Assembly: GCA_900618795.1 (NCBI GenBank)
Contig: UYJD01000014.1
Span: 288,071 to 352,070, forward strand
Source: Cyanodermella asteris
Lineage: Eukaryota; Ascomycota; Lecanoromycetes; Ostropales; Stictidaceae
DNA: 64,000 nt
Direction of reading: 5' to 3'
The position numbers and the translations under genes are program-made. The notes below the pieces were generated by a model. The model was not told the origin of the DNA, searched no databases, and saw nothing but the letters and a program-made list of their open reading frames with translations. This document shows, one piece after another, positions 32,101 to 42,354 of this stretch (the first letter of the stretch is position 1; each line of letters starts with the position of its first letter).

Positions 32101-32508
32101 ATACAGCACGCCACATCCGATGGAGAGCCTTGCTGGCGTTTGTCGTTCCAGTGTGGCCCACAAAACAGCGGACTGGAAGCGGTACAGAAGATCGCAAATG
32201 CTTGGTCGGAACTCTGTTCCACGAAAGGTGAAGGCTTCCAAGGCCTGGGCAACGAGCTCAAAGTCGACTTTGACCTGGCGAGTGCGGCACTGTGGCGCAT
32301 CATGGACACCTTTGAGCCGCACATCAGGGCTTTGCATGACGAGCTTAAGAACAAGCGAGATGAACCGGAACGCAAGGAGTCTATAGCGAATGCCAATGGG
32401 AGTGCCCAGCAAAGCGGTGCGCAGGCTCGGCCAAAGAGCCCGAACGAGAAGCGAAAGGAAGCGCCTCCTGTCAAGAAGGAGAACCGACAAGTCATCACGA
32501 TCGAATAG
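29122..32508 (+). CDS. MED14: Mediator complex subunit 14
   Basis: Scaffold subunit that joins the head, middle and tail of the Mediator coactivator and so couples activators to RNA polymerase II in the nucleus (yeast Rgr1). 1128 aa from the first in-frame ATG at 29122 (MVGILKRSREEME). The same frame is open back to 28885 with no ATG, so a short upstream coding exon or a non-ATG start is possible. A disordered N terminus with basic patches precedes the MED14 family domain starting at about residue 85 (LPKIVEGWIPFERVI). That domain has the conserved blocks FVRRKQLWDFAHKHRGKL, VLSQWARNSEAV and IKVWLDMKR. A long alpha/beta body follows, and the C terminus is Lys/Glu-rich and disordered (KRKEAPPVKKENRQ). 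No intron is needed. It converges on VTC4. Confidence 0.94.
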   Translation: MVGILKRSREEMEAGNKGTLQNPEHQDVENPRKKQMLDAPNGVSVKQEQEANNTTTNGVYANGDHQGTSIQDHVSNSVARTIDEPFQELPKIVEGWIPFERVISRSAQEVQNELLELLESLSGPHPPPEIPNKGEKKEVVWDSNFVRRKQLWDFAHKHRGKLIKLLVLSQWARNSEAVSNLIDIKVWLDMKRNLYRESTDWIGELRRIAENAKMPQPDLDLALELLSSNRADWISDLGYIPKKPLSAKEMLEAMREINAILTTRLSLHDTVPDAFRNFTVKDGRATFKVEDEFEVSLSIGSDKHEEQLYFIDFRFCFSPADPRLPEELMAHLSFHMDKVLAKDGLQGCYDYLHNFTLTHKLNIFRAQAMQLLKTRRGDSIKVEPVHRALVVQYWTNRPGKKSWIEIGIKKRRSKEELLDADTLDTPHLALRWHRQGKEVLDHGLEIDAADLSLETILNETVAAHINETLASTEDGLRSAWEQCPSTLSYEIQHSSSPIEPAECALKIIFPDGQHVTLNQEPISGRFALLPRSPAHARFEDIMNRSANPSSDMVRQLMELRALSASERHANVIALAGWQEWQDQDFDMKELRSEVITKTFGHDTHKFKLYKPPAAWTGTWILCLSHHLSGEDVWSLVQMRDKSKWRGETTAVSSWIGSEFDPFGIVVKICTVPRTPVDWRQDDSQGSTPSPYQLLRWVLSQGAAFASRAADMLCLRDSARTGGKICSLQPISAVVRAQARQVLIRGATTAFVPVAAPELALDLRVMKNQSAVSCYKQAAKSIIDGVDHSNGQILTTTMARLHKALPLSERSLYFDQGSIHIGTQDNRGLCVNLTTPIGLSSVTATLERLFGFSRIATCVNDLRKMGLFVETFDLKQITASIGPLIRSRLKPRKTPWRDSQFRVNFSCDENGPTGVTFDPSSPYYRLSSHFTDYLHHSNGRFQILASELCRIAPALFTLSEQSQQPMIGPFVGPHEPRHWAVRWGVRGTILIGYDIQHATSDGEPCWRLSFQCGPQNSGLEAVQKIANAWSELCSTKGEGFQGLGNELKVDFDLASAALWRIMDTFEPHIRALHDELKNKRDEPERKESIANANGSAQQSGAQARPKSPNEKRKEAPPVKKENRQVITIE

Positions 32509-33307
32509 GCGGCAGATGTATGTGCTGGCTTGCCTCGCGGCTGAACGATTCAATTCCCTCTTCGGATCACCTTGCTGGTCTTCTCCTGGGAGATCGCGAT
32601 GTTAAGCCACGATCTGAACTTTTCACAGCACACCGAGAGTTTTTATCAGCAGATCCCACCTCTGTTGCATCTTTTTCATATGCGTTTTCTGCGATACCAA
32701 ACGAGGCTTCATGGAACCCTACGGCTCTGCGTTGTGGGCCAACCAGAAGTCTCCGGCTTTTTTTGCTCATTGATGAACTTGACGGCGTTACTGTACAGCC
32801 AGTTGGGAATTTTATGCTGCTGCTGCTGCTGCCGAGGAAATTTGATTTTCTTGTATTGTGTTTTGTGGGTTTTGGTTTTTCGATTGGACGGGGTAAAGGA
32901 CCCCCACACGCAAACGGGTACAGGCCGCATCGATTGCATACCCAAGTGTAGGGCACAAACAAAAGGGTTTCAGACGGTCCCATAATCACGTGTAACGATA
33001 CAGATTTCTTCAAGTCAGAGTGTTCAGAAGAGAAAGTGAATGAAAAGAAACAAATGAGAAGTCACGCTGACGACGTATTTGGATGCAAGTGAACACAATT
33101 AACCTCGTAAGCTGCAAGTTGGACTTTGCGTGATATTGTGAAAAGAATAGAGACTGATTTCCTTCGTATCCCTCTGGACAGGACATTATATACAGTAAGC
33201 CACCGAGCTATCGACATTGCTCATTCACACTGAACATTAGGACGACGCCTCCTGTGCAAGCCAGGCCGCTATGATAGACGCAATTTGAACGACACTGACC
33301 ACCAATT
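32509..33307. other. Convergent 3' region of MED14 and VTC4
   Basis: No gene recognised. A short CTG repeat (about 32817-32832) lies in the MED14 3' flank. The region should hold the 3' UTRs of both neighbours. Confidence 0.45.
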
Positions 33308-35843
33308 TCAAAGCAGGCCCTTCTCTTTCACGACCAGCCCAAAGTTGATGGCCACTGCAATGACCATGCCAGCACACAAGATGGTCGGACCATACGGGTC
33401 GTGATACCGCACCGCCCTCCTCTTCCTGATCATCTTCACACGCCAAATGTAGATGCCCAGACTGTAGGCCAATGTTATCAAGGCGAGTATGGTAAACGAC
33501 CAAGCACTGGCAATGGTGACCAGATCGCGTGTCTTGTGGTGGCCCTTTGGTGGGTTGGCACCGGGGTATGCGGGGGCGGGTGTAAAGTTGAGCAACGTGA
33601 CGCTAATTGTACCGAGGAAGATTGCAAATTGGAGCCACTCGAGGAAAGTTCGCTCGGCGGCAAAATGGACTTTGGGTTCGACGCGGACGGGGACGTGGAT
33701 ACGTTTGCCCTTGGGTGCGTAGAAGCGTTTCGCGATGGGTCGTTGGGGAAGAGGCGCCATGTCGGATTGTGTGTTGGGCATCGAGGTGGATTTGGGCTTC
33801 GGGATCGCCTTTTCAAGGCCGTGGAAGAAGTAGTCGCCGGCATGTGTAAAGTGGTATTTGACGAGCTTTCGCTTGTAGTACCAGCCGCCGACGCGCTTGG
33901 CCTCTTCGAGTTCTTCCTCAGCGTCGTCTTCTTCGGAGTCGTAGATGGCGACGTCTTCGTCTTCGTTGTACTCGGGGCCTACTCGTTCTTCGCGATCGAG
34001 TGTGTTGGGGAATGAGTCGTCGTAATCGGCAGCCTGGTCGGCTTCGTGTTGGTTCAAAGCGTCACGGGCCGCGGCGAGCCTATCCTGGATTTCTTGCGCG
34101 GTTGCGCGACCTCCGCGCGACGCCATGGTTCCGTATGACCCCGGTGGGAATGTTGGGGAGATTGGGCTATCTTCCTCGTCCGAATCATCTTGTGTTTGCC
34201 TGTCACTCGTGCTAAGGGAGTTGCTGTTCGGAGGGCGTTCGATACCGTAGCCGCCTTGCGCGGGTTTTCTGATGTCGACATCCATTTGTGGCATCCAGAA
34301 AGGCAGAAGATGGATGCGAGACGGGTTCAAAACTGCAGTACCGTGAATGAACTTGCTGAACTTGGGCACTGCTTCGACCAGATGGCTGTTGACCAGTTCT
34401 CGGATCCATAGCGGTGGCTCCTGTCCGACTTGTGTTTGCAGCTTGACCTCGAGTACAGCGTAGGGGAATCTTTCGACATCTTCTGGCGGTAGTTGGCTGA
34501 AAGGAAAGTCGACACCAATATCCGTTCGACGCCAGTTGTCACCAGCTCGCTTTCTACCGTCGAGGTTGTCCTCTCGAGTCATGGTGAGCTCGGTGTCGAG
34601 GGAGATACGAACACGGGCATCACCAGGTAGCTGGAAAGCTGTGCGGTTGTAGAAGCTGCGCGTGACTGGCACCAGACCGCGCTTGATGACACGGTACTGT
34701 ATCTCCTTTGCCAATGCTGCCAGGTTGTCGATCTCCTCTTTCGACTTCTTTCCGTCCCGTCTCATTTTCTCGAAGATCTGGTCTACGCTCATCTTCCCGG
34801 ACAAAAAGGCGTTGATGTTCTTTTCCTTGGTCGCAAAGCGTGCTTTCACCGACTTCTCTCCCGTCCAGTCCTCACGATGTGTTTTGCGCTCGACGAAAAT
34901 GAGGTCAGTATCCATTCCACCGTACCATCGGAGACGAATAGCCTCGGCGCCCTCGGTCTTCTTCAATCGGCCTTCGTATAAATCCCACGTGTCTGGGTTG
35001 TCGTAATATATCGAGGAAATCGCGGAGTCTTCGGGATCAAACTCTTTGCTGGGGTTGAAGACCAACACGGGCAAATGTTTGAGAATAATGAGCTTCAATT
35101 CCGTGATGTTGTCCGGGTGCACCCAGTACTTTGTGGTAGCTCGCACGAAGTTCTGTTGGGAGCCGCCAGCAGCGCTATCACCCTTGTGTGCATGGCCTCT
35201 TGTCCGGACCTGGTCGTAAAGCCGTGAGATCTTTATGATAAGAGCATCGTAGCTGTCCTTGAAGAATGGCTTCGACCGTAGTCGTGCAGCAAAGACGGGT
35301 TTCAGGTGCCATTGTGTCAGTTTGTCATGCTTTTTGATGATCTTTTGGAAGCCAGTATAGTTCAATTGCACGAATTTGGCGAGATCGTGAACGTCCGCAA
35401 TGACATCGCTGAGGTCTTCCTCGAGCAATAGAAATTCTTCCTCGGTCGGGTCGTCTGCGGCGGTGTCGTCGAGTCGACCCAGGACTTCCCTGACCTCCGT
35501 CTCGCTCTGTGCGATGCGGCCGTTGATCTCCTGCAGTTTCACCCGCTGGAAAGTGTAGACCTTGTCGAGCTCGCTCTCGAGCTGTCGCACGAACTTGCTC
35601 TCGTCATTCTCGTTCCAGGCCCTCCTCTTGCGATCGGGATCTGACGTGTCGGTGCCGGGCGGGTAGGGGGTCTTGAGGGCCTTTTTCAGGCCGTCGTAGT
35701 CGATGTACTGCTTGTCATAGGACTTGATCAAGCTGGTGCGCAGCTGCTGGCCGACTGGTCGAGGTGTCAGCAAGCAGCCAATAGTACGGCGGCGTCGAGC
35801 TGGAGGTTGGAGGGGCAAACAACAGGCGAAACTCACATTTCAT
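33308..35843 (-). CDS. VTC4: Vacuolar transporter chaperone 4, polyphosphate polymerase
   Basis: Catalytic subunit of the VTC complex, which makes polyphosphate from ATP at the cytosolic face of the vacuole and moves it into the lumen. Exon 1 is only 7 nt (35843-35837, ATG AAA T). The intron is 35836-35755 (gtgagt...ctgac...accag) and exon 2 is 35754-33308, giving 817 aa. Joining the exons gives MKFGQQLRTSL, the standard start of an SPX domain. The SPX domain occupies about 1-170 and includes the inositol-polyphosphate-binding lysines near KIIKKHDKLT. The tunnel-type catalytic domain (about 200-500) keeps family blocks such as RLRWYGGMDTD, ERKTHREDWTGEKS, VRSFYNRTAFQLPG, RISLDTELTM, AVLEVKLQTQ and SKFIHG. 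These match Vtc4 better than the non-catalytic Vtc2 and Vtc3. A long acidic linker (about 560-690) and three C-terminal helices (DUF202) complete it. Confidence 0.95.
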
Positions 35844-38182
35844 GGCGCAGGGCAGGCAGCATGTGCAATTGGAATGCTGACAGCTGGACTTGAAGTAGGG
35901 CAAGACAAGGATGCAGGCCCGCCTTCTTGAATACACGAGGTAGATACTGGAGCAGATACTTGCAACTGGAAGCTCGTTGCTGCCCGCAAATTTTACTGAG
36001 ACATGACGTTCCCAGCCGCCTTCAGTGGGCGTTGCTGAGTCCAACTGGCCCCCGACGGTGCACGGCAGCTGTTGCACTGCAATACCGCACAGAAACTCGA
36101 GCTTCGGCTCTGGAACGTCCGCCGGTACACTGACCAATCGAGACGGCGTACAGCGGCACGAGGTCTGGGCGGACGAGACGGTCACTGCCTTGAACCAGCA
36201 AGCGAGAACAGGGAGCGCGCAGTGAATGGCCGGGCTTCGCTCTCCTCGGTGTCTCCATCACGGCTCCTTTGGCGGGGCTTCCAGCTGATCCAGGGAAGCT
36301 TCAAACTATCGGCCAGAGCTTTGTCCAGTATGAGGCCGGAAAACGTGACAGGAAACGGGCGCACAAGCAGCAAGCTCGCCGGACCTGCTCGTTATCGCAT
36401 CGAGTCACGACGTCTTTGTTCTCCAGCTAAAGTGCTGTCGAGCATGATCCAGTCGCTTCTGACATCTAACGACAGCATCTTGCGTGACCTCACGCAACAT
36501 GTCCTTCGATTCTGTCAAATTTTCCTCCGGAGTTTTCGTCATGTAATCTGATCCTTACACGACCTTCGCTATCGGCCTGTTCGGAGGACCAATGAAGTAG
36601 CTGCTGCGTCAGTGGGGCTTCTCAATAGCATCCTGGATCCCAGCCAACATACTCGTGCCTGCTCGTGTCAAGTCATGTTGGCTGGCCTTTCTCTTGGAAG
36701 AAAGTTCCATCGTCTTAAAGCTGCGTCGAAGCTCTCCTTGACATCCCATCCCAGTTGAAAGATTTGCTCAATTGCTTCCAGTTCAGGCGGAACGACTTTC
36801 CGAACCGCGGCGTGTCTGAGACCATTGCTCAACTTGCAGCTCAAAATGGTCTTCTCGCGGCCGCTTTCGCGGGCTCGGCGACGTCAGGAAGCCAGCCTCA
36901 CAGTTGTGTGCGCCTCGTCGTACTGATTAGGTGACTGTCTAGACGAATCCAGGCGTGTACTAGAGAAGCCTGCTTGCCAATCTGATTCGACCAGACGACG
37001 TTTCCGCAACAATCTAAAGGTCAGGTGCCGGTTTTGATATCAAGTCTCAGCGTAATATTGGTGACCTTTCTATCGACATTTAGATGCTTCCTGTCTCCTT
37101 TCTCGTTGTCGGCACTTTTCGTCCCAGCCTCCCTATATCTCGCCTTGCTGTACGCTCGCGATTCAACCAAGCTCAAGCTACCTTCTCCTCTGCGACCGAT
37201 GTATTTCCCAAAGAACCACTTCAAGTGGCTTGCATCTCGAAGTAGATTGTTTGTGAGCACACAGTGCTACAGAGAAGACTGATGGCTGGGGATACACACG
37301 TCTCCACCTACTTTGTCAGCCTGGAGAGCCTTGGCGGCTGCAGCAATCTTGACGTGGATTTGGGTTTGCATCCACCACAGGATACACGAATCGCTCATTT
37401 CGATGCATGGACGTGGCGAGAATCGTCGCGAAGAGTTCTACATGACGAAACCGCTTGAAGGTCGGCAGCCTTTCTCAATTGACAAAGCTTGCAGAATCTG
37501 AACGAAAAACCAAAGTTGTGGAATTAACTCAACACAAGTGCAGGGACCAAAAATATGGATGTCCTACAGCTCGAGTTTGTGGCATGATATCAATCGCAGA
37601 CACGGAGTACAAATTTCAGACCGCGGTTTTCCAGACAGTTCTTCGCAGGCCAGCGAGCAGAGCTCGCCAAACCTCGTTTTCACTGATTTTCCCAACCATA
37701 AATGGTGGATCGTCATCACGATGCAGCCTCTGTCCTCTCTTTGTTCGCGAAACTGCGTGCAAGCTGAAGCTTGACAAACAATGATACACCTCGCGACCGA
37801 CTTTCTCCTTCTTGCTTGGCACCTTTGCTTTGTGGGCCGTGAAAGCCATTGTATACGAATGGACAGCAACATGAGTTCTGATTGTAAAACACTAGGTAAG
37901 CCCACGATGACTGACATTAGAACAACAAATTGCCACCTGGACGTGAACGATCTGACCAAGTGATCAGTTTGGCGTCTGGACTTCACCGCACAGTATTAAC
38001 ACAGTGTTCGCCTTCCAGCGCCGCTCAGATACAAAACCGTTCATGACAACCATGTCTCGATTCAGCAGATCCATCTCTTTTTCGACTCTGATTCCCAAGC
38101 TCTTCACCCGCCCCCTAAAGATCCTTGCACTGCTCAGCTCTTCGAATTATACGACTCAGCCTTCCGCACATCCCGATCACCC
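35844..38182. other. Long spacer between VTC4 and a small hypothetical gene
   Basis: 2.3 kb without a supportable gene. The part next to 35843 is the VTC4 promoter. Open frames up to about 160 codons occur on both strands but overlap and show no domain, and I saw no inverted-repeat element. Confidence 0.45.
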
Positions 38183-38689
38183 ATGTGCTACATCAAATTA
38201 ACTCAGTGTCCGGTCTGCCGCCGCCTCGGCCACTTCCGCCGATGCTCATTCAGGGAGCCTCCCCCAGCACCGGGAACCTGCGCCATCGCACCCTCCGTCC
38301 TATGGCAGAAAGATTTCTTGCACTGCAAATCCTGTGACTCGAAATCCTGGTCTTCGGGTTGGGAAGCACAACTTGCGCTCGGCGGACCACCACAACAGCA
38401 ACAACAGTCCGCCGGTGGACAAGATCAATCGCGCGCGACCGAGGGCAGGGCAAAAGGAAAGGAGAAAGCTGTCGTGTTCACGGACGATGTCACAAAGGAC
38501 GATCTGAAGCAGTTTGTCAGAGACTTGCAGACGCAGATTGTAGACGAGGAGGATGCGGCGAGGCTCATTCTCGATGAGCTCGACGGGCCAGAGGAAACGA
38601 AGATCAGAGTCGTGATTGACGAGTTGCGCAAGTTGACTGCGGCGGTCATGGAGACGATAAGAGGCATGGAAGCGAATCCCGAGGCTTGA
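38183..38689 (+). CDS. Hypothetical small Cys-motif protein
   Basis: 168 aa from an ATG at 38183, no intron needed. The N-terminal 55 residues hold two CxxC pairs (CPVCRR and CKSC) plus two further Cys, spaced as in fungal proteins beginning MCY with a putative zinc-binding knuckle. A Gln-rich, disordered middle follows (QQQQQ near residue 72). The C-terminal half (about 98-165) is acidic and predicted helical, with regular Leu/Ile/Val spacing suggesting a coiled coil or helical hairpin. There is no signal peptide or membrane helix. I do not know its function. Coding status rests on length, ATG, the motif pattern and the helical amphipathic C terminus. Confidence 0.5.
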   Translation: MCYIKLTQCPVCRRLGHFRRCSFREPPPAPGTCAIAPSVLWQKDFLHCKSCDSKSWSSGWEAQLALGGPPQQQQQSAGGQDQSRATEGRAKGKEKAVVFTDDVTKDDLKQFVRDLQTQIVDEEDAARLILDELDGPEETKIRVVIDELRKLTAAVMETIRGMEANPEA

Positions 38690-40415
38690 AGATCAAGAAC
38701 TTTTCTCTCTGTCGCTCTCTCGATAATCTGAGATACGCATGGTCGAAAGAGACTGGAATCGGACGTCGATTCGTACCCGACCCTACTACAAGGCGCTTGT
38801 CTTGTTTCCGCGAAGGAGTCGATTCAGGTCGTCAAATGCCCTCCCCCCGGACCGTGGACCATACGCAGTCGCACCCACGATCGACAACCGGATCAGCAAC
38901 CAAGAAGAAAACCCTCCAATAGTCGACGATTGCTATAAAATTACCGACCTTCACCCCGTCGCACATACACGGCGCCTCACGACATCTAAAGAGACTGGAG
39001 AGATCCTTCCCCCCCCGGGGGGGCAAACAAGCGGTAGTAGAAGGAAGGATTTAGGGTTGTTGTTGTTGGGTTGGGGAAGGGGGGGCCCGGTCCTGAGACG
39101 AGCCCGCCTCCGTCTCTGCCGTCCCTTGCGCAGCAGACCCCAACCCGGGAACCGAGATGAAATGGGTTTTCGAAGCGCGTGCAAGTTTTGCGACCCGAGG
39201 TGGAAATTTTGGGCGTTCTGCGTACGTTGAATAATGGTATCCGTGCGAGTACCCTCGCGAGTACTTGAGGGTTGTAGTCTTTAAACGTTGTCTACACCGT
39301 GGCGACTCAATGTATGGTGTCGCTGAATTTCGTGAGGTAGAACAGAAATTCTGGTGTCTTTTCCAAAGACTTCCGCCCGGTTGACTTGGACCTGAATTGA
39401 AGACGTTCCATTGATGCCGCTGTGACTACTGCCTGACGACGGAGTTTGGCGAGGAGCACTCGGACATGACAGGGGAAAAAAGCATGTATTCTAACCGTGG
39501 ATCTCGTTACGCTAAGGAATAATTTGTCTGGTGTGATTATTCTAACTTCGTGCCAACCACATACTCTTCTCCAAGCCGTCGAGCCACCACTTCGCTCCGA
39601 ACAAACGTGGACGTTGCACTCGCGACGTCCAATGTACTTACTCCTTTGTATTCACCACAATGCGTTGGCGACTTAGCCGCCGTCGAGTCTGTCCAGATTT
39701 CACGATCTCCACAACCCAGTGACACAGCCCCGGATCCCCCACAGCGACAAGTGCAACGCCCACCGTCCCGCCGAGGAGGGGGGGCCCAACGCAAGTTCGC
39801 ACGCAAAGCAGCCCGGCAGCCCAACAGCGCAAAGTCCCTCTCGAGCCGAGGGGCCCGTTGTCGAGCCGGATCCTTGGGCGTACCGCAATAAGCGATGACT
39901 CGGATCGTGATTGGCTGCGGCCGGCATTCCGTCCGTGACCTCGTCGGCCGCTGGTCCCGGCCGTGCTCACGCCTCGCTGACCACTCAGCACGCGGGACGT
40001 AAGCCGTCAGTGCATGTCATTCGCTCGGTCGGCCCACTTTGAGGTCGCGTCTGGCATTTGCCGCGTGCCCAACAGGTGGATAGGTGGCCTTGGGGGGTCT
40101 GTCCTCTGCGCGACTAGGACGCTGCTTGCTCGTGCCGAGTAGTCGAGGAGCATGTCGGTGTGCGGCGCGGATCCTAGAAGATATGCAGCAGTGATGCCGC
40201 GTCACGCAGACAGGTTGTTTGAATGTTTCGAATCTTGGCTGGCTGTTGCAAGGCTGAGGCTGAGGTTGGGCTTGAGAGGATACCGGGATGATCATGTGCT
40301 GCACTGCTGCGACTACTGCGTCGCCGGCGCTTGGGGGCTACCTTGAGATGTAGAACGCTGCTTCGGTTGCTGGTGTGCGGTCTGTAAGGTAGCACCCGGC
40401 CCGCCTGCCTCGGGC
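38690..40415. other. Gene-poor spacer with G/C homopolymer tracts
   Basis: No gene recognised. It includes C8-G7 at 39009-39023 and other G- and C-runs (about 39075-39090 and 39775-39785). The largest frames (about 95-160 codons) overlap each other on opposite strands without domains. Confidence 0.4.
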
Positions 40416-40787
40416 TCACCAGGCCTCCTCTTCCTCCCAATTGTGTGTTTTGCCGACTTCTTCGTACTCTGGCTTCATTTTGCCGTCCTTGTCGTAGCCG
40501 GCGTTGCGAAACATGCTGGAGTTTTTCACTCTTGCCCCGGCTGCCTTGATACTGGAGGTAGATCGATGGCTGCCCGCAGGAGATGGTGTGCGATTGTGCC
40601 GACTCGCAGACTGAGACCTTTTGGCCTTGGCTGCAGTAGAATGCCCTTCGGCTTCGGAGACCTTGACTTTAGGAACTGGCTGCTCAGCAGCTTTGTCAGT
40701 AGACTTGCTGCTCTTGCGTGAAAAGACTGAAAAGAACATTTTGAAGAATGACTTGGTTTGAGAAAGGAAATTTTGATCTTTGGCCAT
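40416..40787 (-). CDS. Hypothetical small basic Ser-rich protein
   Basis: 123 aa from the ATG at 40787 (MAKDQNF). The frame is open upstream, but that part lies in promoter-like sequence. The protein has a short hydrophobic segment (FFKMFFSVFS, about 16-25), a Lys/Ser-rich middle, a run of SRHNRTPSPAGSHRS-type phospho-site-like residues, and an acidic aromatic end (NWEEEEAW). A TATA-like ATATATA lies at 40857-40863, about 70 nt upstream of the ATG, supporting a real, possibly inducible gene. No domain recognised and no function assigned. The C-terminal pattern (MFRNAGYDKDGKMKPEYEEV) looks constrained rather than random. Confidence 0.55.
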   Translation of the reverse strand: MAKDQNFLSQTKSFFKMFFSVFSRKSSKSTDKAAEQPVPKVKVSEAEGHSTAAKAKRSQSASRHNRTPSPAGSHRSTSSIKAAGARVKNSSMFRNAGYDKDGKMKPEYEEVGKTHNWEEEEAW

Positions 40788-41359
40788 GTATATAGAAAAC
40801 AGAAAAGAAGTGGTGGAATTGAGAATGGAGCGGGAAGCAAGAAATGTGTCACGGACATATATACTCGGCTGGCAGAGGAGAGACGAGCGTGTCCGCCGAT
40901 CCCTGTACGATGTTGGATACAGCACCACGACTGCAGCTTGATCATGGCCCCAGAGTCGGCCGGCTGAGGCCAACGTTGATGCTCCACCATCTCGTGGCCG
41001 GTGAGCACTATAAGCCGGAATTGATTCGGTTGCGAACAAGGTTACAGGAGAAGTGCGGCCTAGGCTGAGACCCGCGCTGAGCCATACCTACTCTGGCAAC
41101 GACACGTGTGGATGTGAAGTAGCGCGTGTCTGGCGGGAGCATGGCGGTGATGGGTCACACAGCCGCCATGTCGCTTTTGCCGCCTCGAACACCTGTCGCT
41201 ACCTATTGCGTGCAGGCTCGAAGGAGCCGCATGGCTGGACCGCCTTGCGGGCTCTGAAACTGCCGCATCCAAGACGAAACAAGACTGATCAACAGAGCTG
41301 CCGGTCCTGTACCTTTGTACCCACCAGCGTGGGTCGGCGTCAATAATGCGCCTGGATGT

Positions 41360-41528
41360 NNNNNNNNNNNNNNNNNNNNNNNNNNNNNNNNNNNNNNNNN
41401 NNNNNNNNNNNNNNNNNNNNNNNNNNNNNNNNNNNNNNNNNNNNNNNNNNNNNNNNNNNNNNNNNNNNNNNNNNNNNNNNNNNNNNNNNNNNNNNNNNNN
41501 NNNNNNNNNNNNNNNNNNNNNNNNNNNN
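41360..41528. other. Assembly gap, 169 N
   Basis: Undetermined bases read directly. The flanking sequence shows no obvious repeat to explain the gap. Confidence 0.99.
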
Positions 41529-42110
41529 GTGAGTAGTGCCTGATTGGATCAGAGTCCCTGACGTCTGATCGGTCTTTCCTTTGTCCGTGACACTGGAATA
41601 GCTTACCGGTTTAGAGTCGGTCTGCCAGCACGTTACGCATGGGACGGAAGGTTCCTACGGGGGCTGCTGGAGCCATGGAATCAGGTAAAAATAGCGCAAA
41701 AACAAAAACGTAGACTTGGTGGTAGGATATCTGGACGTGCGTGGTACAACCAAAGGTACAAGGCGACAGACCGATGGAAAGCCCACGAAGCTTCGGAATA
41801 AATCTCCGACCCGACCTCGGACCCGTACTCCGCCGAGCCGAACTCTTGGCATCGCACAGTTTCTCGAAGACGCTGAAAGACAGTCACGGCAAGGAGCACA
41901 AATCTCATAATCAACTTGATCGAAGAGGACAGAATATTCTTGAACGGCGGGCGACATTGCAACAACAGCCTATGTGGACCGTTGCGTCTGAAACCAGGCA
42001 CTTGAGGACATCTGACGACAAAGCCAGCAGGCGATCCCTGGCGCTGTGATTGGCGGGAAAAAGCCAGAGTGGCCTCAAACCGAAGCGGGTGCAGAGGCCA
42101 CGGTGTGAGT

Positions 42111-42133
42111 GAAGCTAACTCCGCCGAAGCTTC
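42111..42133 (+). promoter_or_regulatory. Possible heat-shock element upstream of BiP
   Basis: GAA at 42111, GAA at 42126 and TTC at 42131 lie in one 5-bp register, the last two forming the palindrome GAAGCTTC. This fits a gapped HSF1 binding site about 225 nt upstream of the BiP start. Short motifs like this also occur by chance. Confidence 0.3.
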
Positions 42134-42354
42134 AAATACAATTATACCTCGCAACCCTTCCTGCCTTACCCTCCTGCAGACTCCCACAAACCCTCACTTC
42201 TTTTCTTGATACCCCTTCTCTTCCCCGTCTTAACTAGAACCGCTCCGTTAGGTTCTTGCGCTGTTCACTCGGCGTCTGCTGCAAAACAGCTTGCCTGCGT
42301 CGCACAATCCAAAAACTACTGTGTACACCCTCTCAAACCCCACACGACCACGCC

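Larger units (their letters stand above)
40788..42354. other. Spacer with assembly gap; BiP promoter
   Basis: Bases 41360-41528 are undetermined (169 N). No gene is recognised on either side. From about 42140 to 42354 the + strand is C+T-rich and is the BiP 5' leader. Confidence 0.5.

Noticed and set aside
42045-42105. ATTGG and CCACG near BiP as an ER-stress element
   Set aside because: The spacing (about 45 nt) does not fit ERSE or ERSE-II, so it is probably chance.
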